Origin: Cryptomeria japonica
Lineage: Eukaryota; Streptophyta; Pinopsida; Cupressales; Cupressaceae
Length of the DNA stretch: 64,000 bases
Direction: 5' to 3'
NCBI RefSeq assembly: GCF_030272615.1
Contig: NC_081415.1
Location: 625,205,740 to 625,269,739, forward strand
Position numbers and translations under genes: made by a program. Position 1 is the first letter of the stretch; each line of letters opens with the position of its first letter. The notes under the pieces were generated by a model, which worked only from the letters and a program-made list of their open reading frames with translations, was not told the origin of the DNA and did not search any database. Positions 47,362 through 58,346 of this stretch are shown in pieces.

Positions 47362-47381
47362 TGGTGAACCCGACGTGAATC
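47362..47381 (+). other. Element D primer-binding site, tRNA-Trp-like
   Basis: TGGTGAACCCGACGTGAATC: from memory this is an exact complement of the last 20 bases, CCA included, of plant cytosolic tRNA-Trp. Confidence 0.7.
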
Positions 47382-47525
47382 CAATTTCATTTTCATTGCA
47401 TTGCATTATTAGATATAGATCTAGTTTATTTCATTTTCTTTCAAAACATAAAGAAAAAAAAGGGATAGATTTCTTTCATTTTTCTTGCATTGTGTGTTTA
47501 AGTTTCATGCAATTTTCATTTCAAA

Positions 47526-48395
47526 ATGTCAGATTTCTATTTGCAAGATGTTCATGATTTTGATGATGTATGCAATTTTGTCGATTGTGAGTTTAGTAAG
47601 GATGAATTAGATGAATATCTAGATGAGTTTTTGAACCCTAAGCCTTCTAAACCCTCATTTTATCAAAAAATGGTCAACCTTGTTACTATGCCATTTCGTG
47701 GTGATGAGAAAGATAATTTGAATGATTCCTCTCATGGGTACATTCCTATCAACTCCTCCACTAGATCTAGAAACATGGTTGACTCTCATGATTCCCTCTA
47801 TGATGTAATGTCTCATTTTGAGTCCAAAGATAAGCCTTTCAATCACTATGACCATGCTTTATTGGATGATGCCCTTGATGACTTTATGTCTTTCCCTAAA
47901 CTTTCAAAGAAGAATAATTCATCTAAAAGGTTAATCAATATGATCAATGTGAATAAACATAGAAAACCACTTTTTTTTGTCCAAACTACTTGTCCTTCTC
48001 CAACTTCACCTCTCCCTAATCAACCTCTTTTCATGATTCAAGGTGGATATAGTCATGATTCCCTTACCACTCCAAACAAACCTATCATTGTGGTTCAAGG
48101 AAGGAATCCCACTAAGAGTCCTTATAGCTATGCTAGACAACTAACTAAGGAGAGTTATAATGTAGTTGCCCATACCTATAACATGAGAAAAAATAGGCAA
48201 ACTAACCCTCCTCTGGTTGTTCTAACTCCTCTACCTGATCCTCAACCTATTCTTCCTCAAGAACCTCGTATTTCACAAACCCTTGGTAAGGAATATGATC
48301 TTTTGAACAACTTAAAGCTACTCCTACCAAGATATCCCTTTGTGATTTTCTTCAAACTTCCTCAACTCGTCATGGAATTCTACAAGATTCCTTGA
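47526..48395 (+). pseudogene. Gag-position ORF of element D, lacking a recognisable capsid
   Basis: ATG 47526 opens 289 residues. The N-terminus is acidic and aromatic (MSDFYLQDVHDFDDVCNFVD, then DELDEYLDEF). The middle is proline-rich with two repeats (PNQPLFMIQGG, PNKPIIVVQG), and the end (GKEYDLLNNLKLLLPRY) is the lead-in to protease seen in Tat elements. The retrotransposon gag block and the zinc motif are missing, so the capsid-coding part may have been deleted, or this family's gag is unusual. The frame changes just before the end. Confidence 0.6.
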
Positions 48396-49309
48396 AAACA
48401 TTGAATGTCCCACCTATAGTGACATCCAATAATATGGCTTCTTTGATTCACTCTATTACAACACCAAAGGCTCAAATTGTGTTTACACAAGATGAGTTTA
48501 CCTCTAGTGAAATTCAACAACAATATGATCCCTTAATAATTGTGGTTATCATAAATGATAGTGTGATAAGATGAACAATAGTGGACAATGGTTCTGGCCT
48601 TAATGTTTGTAACATTAACTTGTTGCATAAGATTAATTTTGATACATCTCTTATTAAGCCCAATTCTCTCACCATCTGTGGCTTCAATAATGTCGCTAAA
48701 TCTTCACTAGGTATCATCACCTTGCCTATTAAGGTAGGTCTTGTTACTTTACCTATTCCTATCAGTGTCATGTTTGGAGATTTGACATACAACTTGTTGC
48801 TAGGGAGACCTAGGATTCATAGCATGGAATCTATTCCCTCTACATTGTATAGGCAAATCAAGATCATTTACAAAAATACAACATACACCTTGTTAGGTGA
48901 CACAAGATTTGAAGGTTGTTTACAAACATCAAGTTCTAAATCCTCTTCAATCAACTCTTCCCCAAGTATCTTAGACAATTCCTCTAAAGCTTCTACTCCG
49001 ATTAGTGTGACCAATTCATCAAACCTATTTCCTATATATCAATTGATTCCCAATACTTCCTCAAGTGGACCTAAGGCTCTTGAGGAAGAGTCTTCTCAGC
49101 CTGACTCTACGGTTGAGAACACTTTCTCTCTTGAAAATATTCTTGTAGAAGATGATTGGGGATCCCTTGATTTCAATCCTACTATCGTAGGGGAATACAA
49201 AATTCCCTCTAGAAAATCTAAGGTTGAAAAGAAGAAAGAAGAAAAAGAACCTAAAAATAAATACACCTTATCTGGGTCATTGAGTAATAACTTTGTGGCA
49301 GCTTCTTAG
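48392..49309 (+). pseudogene. Gypsy aspartic protease region (element D)
   Basis: 48581-49309 carries VDNGSGLNVCNINLLHKI, the Tat-type active-site context (DNGS in place of D-S/T-G), then LTICGFNNVAKSSLGIITL and YNLLLGRPRIHSMESIPSTL, the characteristic protease end. The first part (48392-48574) is in frame with the lead-in and ends in a TGA at the active-site block. A serine-rich linker follows to TAG 49308. Confidence 0.85.
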
Positions 49310-49948
49310 ACTTCATCTCCCTTAGTTTCTGGTCTAGAGGATTTTGATCCTTCACTTTTTGAAAATCCTCTTTCTTCTTCAGAAATGACTAACCTTTATG
49401 GTCCTGGTTTTCACATCCTAGCTAGGTGTGGATATAATGAAAATCGATGTGGTGCTCAAGAACAAGGGATTAAGGTTCCCTTGGTAAACAAATTTTGTGA
49501 TATGGCATTTGGGCTTGGTTATGATCCTTTCAAGTGTACTAAAGCCTCTAAGAGGCCATCTATTAGTGTTAATATCATTTATGCTTCTCTCTCACGAAAA
49601 TATCTAATAAAAATTGACTATGACCTTTCTTGTGTCTTTTCTTTGGATGTTTTTTCTACCGATGATTCCTTAGCTGAATTCTTGGGAGCTTATGATAACC
49701 TTCCTCATTATCACCATAACCGTAATTTTCCCTACTGTCTAAATTCAGAAGTTTACTTTGGAAAAGAAAGAAATAATGATGAGATAGTTAAATAATTTCC
49801 TCAATTAAAAGATTATCCTCAACAAAGCAATCTCTTAATAAATCGCACCATTGATATCAAGATAGATCCTTGTGTTGAAGATAAAATCATCAAGATAGGG
49901 AAATGTCTTAACAAAAAAGAGAAAAAAAATATGCTAAGTTGTTACATG
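49310..49948 (+). pseudogene. G-patch-like segment and reverse transcriptase lead-in (element D)
   Basis: 49385-49795 contains FHILARCGYNENRCGAQEQG, spaced like a glycine-patch (FHILARMGY.PG.GLG..QQG) of the kind found between protease and reverse transcriptase in Tat elements, but with several glycines lost. After a TAA the frame continues to about 49943 with KIDPCVEDKIIKIGKCLNKK. It is then cut by the solo LTR at 49949. ACATG (49944-49948) is that LTR's left duplication. Confidence 0.6.
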
Positions 49949-50716
49949 TGTAGACACCTAAAATTGTCATGTCTAATTAAATAAATATTTTATTTATTTA
50001 ATTATCTAAGCTTAATTCTTCTATTAATTAAATAAATCTTTATTTATTTAATTAATTCATTTATCCTCTTCTAGCCTTATTTCTCATTTAAATAAATACA
50101 TTTATTTATTTAAATTATCATTTTCCTAAATTAAATAAATATCTTATTTATTTAATTGATCCCACTTCTTCTATTAATTAAATAAATCTTTATTTATTTA
50201 ATTAATTCATTAGCCTTTTCTACCCATGACACATGTCATTCATCTCTTAATTCATACACTACCTACCTTTTTCATTATTTTATTATTTCTTCTACCTACC
50301 CTCTAATCTTAGCCGACCTCTTTTTACACCTCTCAATCTTATCCCTCCATTTCATATTGTGTCTTCTATTTAAGGAGATGCCTTCTTCATTATCAAACCC
50401 TAATCGACAATCTTGAAGACTTGACTACACTACGATCCTACTTGCAACCACATTCCGTTCTTTGTTGAGCTCTTGTGCATATAAAATCTGAGAGCAAATA
50501 TATCAAGCAAGATCAATGGAGATAGGAAGAATGGAGATCAAAACCCTATTGGACATGTGATGGTATAATCTTTGTGATTTCATGTGATTTGCATTGTCTT
50601 AGGTAATCTTCATATGTTATGGTGGATCTTTGTTGATTGTTAGGCTAGGGTTTTGTGGTTGAATTCATTTAGCCTTTCAATATTGTTATTATTGTTATCC
50701 ATTTTCACCATATACA
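49949..50716 (+). mobile_element. Solo LTR (TGTAGACACC family) inside element D pol
   Basis: This 768-bp segment starts TGTAGACACCTAAAATTGTC and ends CACCATATACA, with target duplication ACATG at 49944-49948 and 50717-50721. Removing it and one ACATG makes the reverse transcriptase lead-in continuous in frame. The first 270 bases hold several AT palindromes, including AATTAAATAAATA-TTT-TATTTATTTAATT (split here for length), and a duplicated block (about 50020-50066 and 50167-50213). No internal region or partner LTR is present, so it arose by LTR-LTR recombination. Confidence 0.95.
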
Positions 50717-50721
50717 ACATG

Positions 50722-52221
50722 AATTCCATGAGATCTTTGCTTGGATATATTTTGACATGCCTAGCATAAATCCTAAGATTGTCACTCATAATATTGTCCT
50801 AATTCCTGATGCTAAACCTGCGAAGAAAAAGATTCGAAAGATTCACCCTAAAGTGGCATTACTTGTTAAAGTTGAAATTGAAAAATTATCAGATGCTAGA
50901 TTCATTCATCCTATCGATTACTCCCCATGGATTTCAAACATTGTAGCTGTGGCTAAATCTGAAAACAAGATTAGGATGTGTACAGATTTTTCGTGATTTA
51001 AACAAGGCCTCACTAAAGGATGACTTTCCTCTCCCAAATATCGATATGATAGTGGATTTGGTATCAGGGCATTCTTTATTATCCTTTATGGATGGTTTCT
51101 CAAGATATAATGAAATCTTCATTAATCCTCAAGATCAATATAAAACTTCTTTTACCACCCCTTGGGGTACGTTTTGTTGGATTGTGATGCCTTTTGGATT
51201 GAAAAATGCAGGCACAACCTATCAACTTTCAATGACTCTCATCTTCCATGATTATATGCATAAGACCTTAGAAGATTATGTTGGTGACATCTTAGCCAAA
51301 TCCATTCTTCATATAGATCATATTAAGATCCTTCATCAAATCTTTGAGAGAATTCGTAAGTATAACATGCGTTTGAATCCTCAAAAATGGGTTTTTGGTG
51401 TGGATAGTGGAAAACTATTAGGATTCATAGTTTCACATCATGGTGTTGAGGTGGATATGAAGAAGATAGAGGCTATTGTTAACATGCCACCTCCTAAGAA
51501 TGTCTCTCAACTAAAAAGTTTGCAAGGAAAGATCCATGCTATTCATAGGTTCATTTCTCAACTTGCAGATCACATATTTACCTTCACACAATTGCTAAAA
51601 AATAATATCACTTTCCAATGGAATGAGGATTTTCCTCATGCATTTGAAGACTTAAAGAACTATTTGGCCAATCCTCCTATTCTTTGGCCTACTGATCCTA
51701 CTAAGCCTTTCCTTCTATACACCACTACTTCTCCTCAAGTTGTTGCAACCTTATTGGCACAATGTGATAAGAATGGTAGAGAATGTCTGGTTTATTACAT
51801 AAGTCGCACTCTACTCAATTATGATGTCCGATATTCTGCAATAGAAAGACAGTGCCTTGGTTTAGTCTTTGCAACCCAAAAGTTGAGGCATTATCTCTTG
51901 AATGTTGAGATCCATGTTATCATTAAATTCGATCCTCTTAAGCAGCTTTTCTCCAAAACTAACCTTTCTAGACGCTTAGCTAAGTGGGTTATGATGTTGA
52001 CCGAGTTTGACCTTAAGTTTGTCTCACAAAAGGAAATAAAGGGTCAAGTGTTGACTGATCACTTAGTTGATGCTCCTTCACCCTTCTCCCTACCTAATCT
52101 AGAGTCCTTTCCTGATGAATACATTTTTTTCACTGAGGTTGATGAGACTTGGGAATTTTACTTTGATATCTCTAAGTGTCATACAGGATCGAGGGCAGGG
52201 GGTGGTCTTAATCTCTTCTGA
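50722..52221 (+). pseudogene. Gypsy reverse transcriptase and RNase H (element D)
   Basis: After the solo LTR, EIFAWIYFDMPSINPK and ARFIHPIDYSPWISNIVAVA open the domain. A one-base insertion near 50993 shifts the frame. 51046-52221 holds FMDGFSRYNEIFI, TSFTTPWGTFCWIVMPFGLK, the active-site block YVGDILAKS (YVDD expected, the first aspartate mutated to glycine), GFIVSHHGVEVDMKK and then RNase H (YYISRTLLNYDVRYSAIERQ). The frame ends in the start of a second RNase H (WEFYFDISKCHTGSRAG). With YVGD the enzyme is very likely inactive. Confidence 0.92.
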
Positions 52222-52780
52222 AAAGAAGCCTGTTCCTTAATCATATCATCTCAATTTCTTATGTACCAACAACATTGCTAAATATGAAGCTCTTATCATT
52301 GGAATTAAAGAAGCCTTGGCCTTGAATGTGAAACATCTACATATTTATAGAGATCTCAACTAATCATAAGACAAGTGATAGGAGTTTATCAAACTAAGCA
52401 AGACAAATTATCACAATATAGAGAATTAGTAATATCCTTGTTGAAAAAGTTTGATTCTTATACCATGGAGCCCGTTCCTCGAAAAGATAATCGATGTGTT
52501 GATGTGATGGCATGCGTTGCCTCTCTTATGTCTCTAGAGGACCCCTTGGTAGATCTTAAATTCACTATTCACAACCTCACTACCCTAGCTATTGCTGATA
52601 ATCCTAGCAATGTGGCACATTGTTGCATTATACGTTTTGATGAATGGTACTCGCATATCGTGAGATATTTGAGTGATGGTACCTTTCCTGATTCTGCGAA
52701 TAATAATACTAGGGCTAAGATTCACAAAATGGTTGCTAGATACATTATCCTTTCTAATGTTGTAACATAGCAATTTGATC
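52222..52780 (+). pseudogene. Second (archaeal-type) RNase H of element D
   Basis: After a one-base frameshift at about 52198 the reading is FLCTNNIAKYEALIIGIKEA, then a compensating shift near 52362 and RQVIGVYQTKQDKLSQY, RKDNRCVDVMACVASL at 52375-52770. The NN.AEYEAL block and the position after the first RNase H identify the second RNase H found in Tat elements. Confidence 0.85.
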
Positions 52781-53690
52781 AATGTCCCTACCCAAGAACT
52801 TCAATTACAAGTAGCATCTTAGCCCTTTTCTACATGGGATTTGGACCTTGTTGGTAAAATATCTCCTCCTTCATCTCAAGGACATACTTCCATCATAAAT
52901 ACCACTGATTACTTTACGAAATGGGTGGAAGTCGTTCCTCTTCGATCCACTACCGCTGAAGTAATTTGTCAATTCATTTTGGAAAACATTATTTCTTGAT
53001 TTGGGATACCTTCCACCTTAGTTTTAGATAATGGAATGTCATTTAAAAATAAGGATATGAAGAAGTTTCTCAAGAAATATCACATTCAACATAAATTTTC
53101 TTCACCTTATTATCTTCAATCAAATGGTCAATTTGAGTCTTCTAATAGAATAATTGAATAAATTATTTGAAATACTATAAACAAGCATGGTGAGGATTGG
53201 CATACTCAATTAACCTATTCTCTATGGGCTTATCGCATGAGTGTACATGTTATACTCCTTATAAACTTGTTTATCGTGTGGATGCAATTATGCCTTTGGA
53301 GTTAGAGATTCCTTCTTTGAGAGTCTCTCTTAGGGGTATAGTGGATGATGATTCTTATAGAGAGCAAAGACTTCAACAACTTGAGATGCTTGATGAATGG
53401 TGTATAAATTCCCTTGAGCATATTCAAGCATATCATAAAACTTTGCAAGGAAGATACAATGATAAGGTTATTCAATGTTCCTTTTCAGTAAGGGATTTAG
53501 TCCTTTATGAGAATCAGTGCAATGTGAATGCCTTACCTTAGGAGAAAGGAAAATTCAGCCCTAATTGGCTTGGACCATACATTGTTGTCGAGGTCTATGG
53601 ATTAGGTGCTTACAAGATAGAAGATGTGGAAGGTACACCTCTCAAGGAACCCATAAATGTTATGCACCTTCATAGATACTATGCCTAGTT
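52781..53690 (+). pseudogene. Gypsy integrase, zinc domain deleted (element D)
   Basis: The core begins with STWDLDLVGKISPPSSQGHT (about 52830) and continues DYFTKWVEVVPLRS, then LVLDNGMSFKN near 53020 and QSNGQFESSNRIIE near 53130, giving the D, D, E triad. Stops (a TGA, a TAA and another TGA) follow, then 53197-53541 and a C-terminal GKFSPNWLGPYIVVE with the final HLHRYYA. The HHCC zinc domain expected between RNase H and the core is absent: only a few residues separate them, so roughly 250-300 bp have been deleted. Confidence 0.88.
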
Positions 53691-54240
53691 CTCTCTTTCT
53701 ACTTTCTTTTCTCTCTCTATATTTCTTTCTTCAAAATTGGGTAATATGTTAGCATGTCTTCATTAAAGTATGTAAGATTAAATGATGTTATATTGTTTGT
53801 TTTACGTTACTTCATTCTTTACAAGCATGTTTCTTGTTTGTCTTGGATTCTTTTATGTAAATTTTAATAGACTTACATTTCATATGTGCTACCATGTTAT
53901 ACAATTTCTTATTGATTAAGTAGAATTATATCATGTTGTGTTTAATTGGAGTTAATTAAATCACATTTGTCATATAGTTCTTAGGCTTAATAAAGTCTTC
54001 TTTTACATCATCAAAGTAGAATTTAATTAAATACTTAGTTATTTAATTAAATCACACATGTGTCAATTTAATCACGAAGTATTGAGAAATCAATCACATG
54101 GAAATTAAAATTAGACATACATGTTCATCACTCAATATGTTACTTCTAGTCTAAGAAATGCATATATTGTTTAAGCATTAAAATAACATATCCATGAGTA
54201 TCATCATATATACATCAATACATCAAGATCATCTCCTATC
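53691..54240. other. AT-rich spacer after integrase (element D)
   Basis: No gene is seen. Pyrimidine-rich start, then AT-rich sequence with short TTAATTAAAT palindromes. Confidence 0.5.
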
Positions 54241-55742
54241 CCTAGGACTAGTAGTTGGAGGATGGTGGCTAGATGCCTCCTCCTGATCTGGCTGTGGGGG
54301 TGGCCTCATGGGGGTGTATCGCAATACATACCATGAGTGACTCTGTGAGGAGCTCCTACGATCCCTCTCCATCATGATCCCACAGTATGTGGTTGCCTCT
54401 ATCTATTATGATGCTAGGTCATGTTGTCTATCATAATATCTCTTGTAGGACCTCCATCTCTATCCAAATAGGGGAGAAAAGGTCCTCATGTCATCCTATA
54501 CTCCTCTAGGATCTATGAGGAACTAGGAATGTGTGTAGTCACAATGAGGTTTATCACTGCAATCTAAATCAGAGAACGCCACTTCTGGATGGTAGCTACA
54601 AGAAAGAGAGATATTTTCATCAGTAACATGCTATATCATCAAATCTAAGCAAGTAAGATACATAAGTTAATCAATAACAAGACACCTTACCTAGATCTCC
54701 CTCTCGCTAGTAGGGATCATGAAAAGCAACTGCTTGAGACTAGGACCTGTTAGGCTATTCACGCTCATATTCTCTTTGTACAGTAGGTGTGGGCTAATAG
54801 GGACTAGGATCATGGCCCCTTATAGGGTCCTCCTCCTCTTTGTCCTCATCATCATCTCCATCCTAATCTCCCTCTCCGGTATCAGGATTGCCTCTGCCTG
54901 CCTCCAGCTCTCCTGCATCGTCTGCCTAATCATCTAAGCCCTCCTCAGATGCATCGAATCCCTCTCCATCCCTTGACTATCTTCATGGTTAGGGGTTCCC
55001 TCCAGGGAATTCTACTAATAAAATTGCTCCAAGGTATGTTCTCTCCCACCATGTGATGTACCGTATGTCCTAATCCAACCCGTCTGAATCTGTGATGTCG
55101 ATCTCATCACTGGTAGGCCTAGGAATGGCTCCTAGCCTCACCATCATGCATGAGTGTCAAATGTACACAGGCACATCAGTAGGAACACACCACTCGAACC
55201 CAAACTGTCATCAAACTTAGTTGAAGTAGAAGGGAATGACTATGTGGCTATACCGCCCCTCTAATAGATGGTTCCTCTACATGTTGAACATCTGCCTGTG
55301 TATCCCTGCTCACATGTACATCCTGAGGTAGGGTCTCCATATGTCTTTGCCCACTATCAATCTATCTAAGCTCAACCTCTAATATAAGAGATTGTTGAAT
55401 TGCCACTCATGGGTAAGAGGATAGGCAAATACCCTAGGCTGCTCTGGGACAAGCTCTATGGGGGCTCCACCAGGCCTAGTGCGGGTAATATGGTCAAACA
55501 TCCATACCTGTAGTAGCGTGCATGTCATCAAACTGCATCCCTGTCGAAACACATACTCCCCAAGGTCATGATAGAGATGTGCAAGCATGCTCTGATCCCA
55601 AGAGTATACCCTCCTATATCTCTCCATCGCTCGGATAGTGTAGATGAGTCCTCCATGCATATGTGTGTCACGTCGATTAGAGAACATGCCTAATGCAAGG
55701 GTCGCAATCATGAGTCGCCTCACCAATGGAACCTCATCGGTA
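54241..55742 (-). pseudogene. Antisense plant mobile domain ORF, C-terminal part (element D)
   Basis: At 55379-55777 the minus strand reads PLVRRLMIATLALGMFSNRR, MERYRRVYSWDQSMLAHLY and TCTLLQVWMFDHI, typical of the plant mobile domain (aminotransferase-like, PMD). Reading on to about 54600 the frame is broken but still protein-like, ending in an acidic tail (about 54840-54960, EDEEG-rich on the minus strand). It is cut at its 5' side by the solo LTR 55748-56532 and continues beyond it. It lies opposite to D's pol, as described for antisense extra ORFs of plant gypsy elements. Confidence 0.75.
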
Positions 55743-55747
55743 GGGTG

Positions 55748-56532
55748 TGTTGGCATATGCACACTCCAATGAGACATTGTATGTGATTGAAGGTTTTGTT
55801 ATTGATGGCAACCTTGCAATCCTATGGCACTGGCAAAGACATTATACCGGCATCAGCAGATCACACTCTACACCGGCACTTAGGATGTCGGCACCAGCAC
55901 AGAAGAAAGGAACTATACCGGCACAGAGGCCGACAGGATTTTGTTTTATTATATTTTGTTTATTATTGAAAAACTTTGTAAGCCAACTTGGCAAATTGTA
56001 AAATGACTCTTATATATAAAAGAGATCATTGTAGACAAAAAAAATAATAAGGAAAATATTAGGCAGACCTATTGTGCGAAATATAGGTTAAGGGTTATAT
56101 GTAAAGAACAGAGCAGGAACCGGTACTGAATCTGCCATTGAAGATGCTATTGTAAAGCAGTACAAGTTATTGGATTTGAATAATCCTCATTGTAAGTCAG
56201 TGAGACTTCCCATTGAGCAGTGAGCTCTAGGCAGTTGGCCTTCCTGCATGTGCAGGCCCCTATTGTAAGTAATATTCTCTTATTGGCCAGTGAGTGAATA
56301 TTGTGGGTCACAAATCCCATTGAGGTTTTTCCCACACCAGGTTTCCTCATTAAAATCTTGTGTTATGGTGTGCTTTTCATGTGGATGTTCTTGATTATGT
56401 TTATTGCATTATTTATTGTATACCGGTACACTGTTATATTATGTTCTGCATGCTTTAAGTTAAGTAATTCCATTCACCGGTCAGATACTGATTCACCCCC
56501 CCCCTCGCTCTGTATCTATGGGATTCCTAACA
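55748..56532 (+). mobile_element. Solo LTR of the element H family
   Basis: This 785-bp segment starts TGTTGGCATATGCACACTCC and ends GGATTCCTAACA, with target duplication GGGTG at 55743-55747 and 56533-56537. It is a close copy of H's LTRs, including TATATATAA at 56011. It splits the plant mobile domain ORF. Confidence 0.95.
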
Positions 56533-56537
56533 GGGTG

Positions 56538-56932
56538 TAGGAGCCAACTAACCATGATGCGGCCCCTCGTCTCACTACCTATCACTCTCCCCACATCATA
56601 TACTTTCTCTCTCATGTAATCCTCCTCTATTCGGTCGAATCAATATCTCATAGTCTCTCCCCTAATGGGAAGGCATAGAATGCAGTATACATCCTCAAGG
56701 GTGATTGTCATCTCCCCCACAGGTAATGAGAACTTTGAGGTATCTACATCCCACCTCTCCATCAGTGCCATCAACATGACAGAATGGAATCAGATGGCTA
56801 GAATGGTCATCGCATCCCACAAGCCCACTACATGTAGCAAATCCCTCTCTCCTGATGTTAGCCTTGGGATCTGCTCCCAAAGGCTCTGAAAGGTTAGACT
56901 AATGGTATGCTTGTGGATGTATGGTAGTGTCT
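56538..56932 (-). pseudogene. Antisense plant mobile domain ORF, N-terminal part (element D)
   Basis: The minus strand from about 56932 reads TFQSLWEQIPRL, AIWFHSVMLMALMERWD and then FSLPVGEMTITLEDVYCILR and LPIRGETM, the most conserved PMD block (lP.GEmtitL.Dv...lgLpi.G). A stop at about 56645 follows, then protein-like sequence up to the solo LTR. PMD proteins are encoded by plant genes related to MAIN/MAIL1 and by several transposon families. No catalytic activity is established. No convincing start codon was found. Confidence 0.8.
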
Positions 56933-57058
56933 ATAAAATGCAAAGAAATCTATCATCAGTAATTGATCAATCATCACTATCATCTAATCAATGCAATCAT
57001 TCTATCAGTTCTAACATTTGTCACTTGATCCCGTGTCACCACTGGTCACCCCAAATAG

Positions 57059-57191
57059 GGACCAGGGTGCCCTGAGTGGACCAAGGCACCCTAATGGGAC
57101 CATGGCACCCAGCTGGGACCATGACACCCAGATGGGACCAGGGCACCCCCTTGGGACCATGGTGCCCTAGGAGGACCAGGGAACCCTAGGT
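57059..57191. repeat. 19-bp tandem array, seven copies
   Basis: Units of 19 bp of the form GGACCATGGCACCCAGCTG are repeated seven times without indel. Tandem repeats near the 3' end are common in Tat elements. The core GGACC(A/T)(T/A)GGCACC is the reverse complement of motifs in D's own 5' LTR (46868-46912). Confidence 0.9.
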
Positions 57192-58346
57192 ACCCACAGA
57201 GAGGGCCCGAGCCCAGACTAGGCGATGACATAATCATTCCTAAAAACTATGAAAGCACGAAAAATTCAAATGGAGTCAATGGAAGGTCAACTCACCTTGT
57301 CAAATGGTCAGTAGGTGAGTATGGACTAGCGTAGGATCTCCATCCATGTAGGTCATGTTGTTCTCAAATTATGATTCCCCTCTTATCCCTTATAAAGAAA
57401 TATAATAATTTTGTCTACAAATAAAGAGATCAAAGAAAAAGAACCTCAGAGCAACATATGACAAGGTTTTAAGAACCTTCTACACTTTGAACTTATCCAA
57501 AGTTCAGGTGGGTATACCTTCTGTAAATAATTTCACACTTTTAAAATAGATCCATAGTAAACCAGTCCAAAACCAATGAATCTTATCGCCTCAAACACAA
57601 ACTGAAATAATAAAAGAAAGCTTATGCTCATGTTCAGTATTGATATTCAAGAAATGTAGAAAGAGAACTACAATTGATACTAGTTCCTTATCCAAGCCAC
57701 AGAGTCATCTAAATTAAACAAGGATCTCACAATCAAATATCCTCATACATATCATCACTTTGGCTTCTCAACCCCATACATGCCTGACATATATAAGAAT
57801 CTTTCCTTCTTAGACTAGATAATATTCATTAGATTCATAGTCTCCAACAAAATAACATACTGACAAAGATATTTCTTGTGTATTTAATTCCCCTCCTAAA
57901 GAAGAAAGCTAAGAAACATATCTATAAAGACTGTATTACAATCCATGCTCAATTGAATAACCCTAGATTACCGAAATAAAACTAGTAAATTATTGAAAGC
58001 ACACCAGAAGACAACATAAATTATAGCCTCGAAAGTTTATGGTTTGCATATTGATATTCATTTTGAAAAAATCTTACAAAACTCAAAATATTCTCTGTAA
58101 ACTTAGAAAAAAACCCAGATAAATTTCTGCAGAGTTTCCTTACAAATTCTTGTGATCATTTTTACTAGTCCTGGTATCCATTTATAATATTATGGATACA
58201 TACAAGCTTCGGACCTTCTCAAAAAGTTTGTTACAACAATCTTCTTGTTTCAACAAGAAGTTACAAATCTTTTCCATATTCTAACGGCCCCCTTCCCATG
58301 GTTGTCATTCAATAGCTTCTTTTTGAACCTCTGCATCAAGAATTGC
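57192..58346. other. Junction of element D and element I, boundary unresolved
   Basis: No gene. D must give way here to the 3' LTR of element I (minus strand). The purine tract AAGGGGGCCG on the minus strand (about 58280-58290) could be I's polypurine tract, which would put I's 3' LTR at roughly 57340-58280. A minus-strand TATAAGGGATAAG near 57390 would fit an LTR promoter. The other LTR is outside the window, so I cannot prove this. Confidence 0.35.

Larger units (their letters stand above)
45691..57250 (+). mobile_element. Element D: Tat-type Ty3/gypsy element, right end outside the window
   Basis: The 5' LTR is 45691-47357, followed by a perfect tRNA-Trp-like primer site, a gag-position ORF, protease, a G-patch-like segment, reverse transcriptase, RNase H, a second RNase H and integrase (to 53690). 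An antisense plant mobile domain ORF and a 19-bp array come next. Two RNase H domains and extra ORFs downstream of integrase are marks of the Tat group (Ogre, Retand and relatives). The left target duplication would be CGTGG (45686-45690). No 3' LTR is seen; element I interrupts somewhere after about 57250. Confidence 0.88.

Noticed and set aside
53700-57250. A 3' LTR of element D inside the window
   Set aside because: No second copy of TGTAGTGTCATAAATTG or of the LTR body was found up to 64000; only short 13-mers are shared with the LTR.
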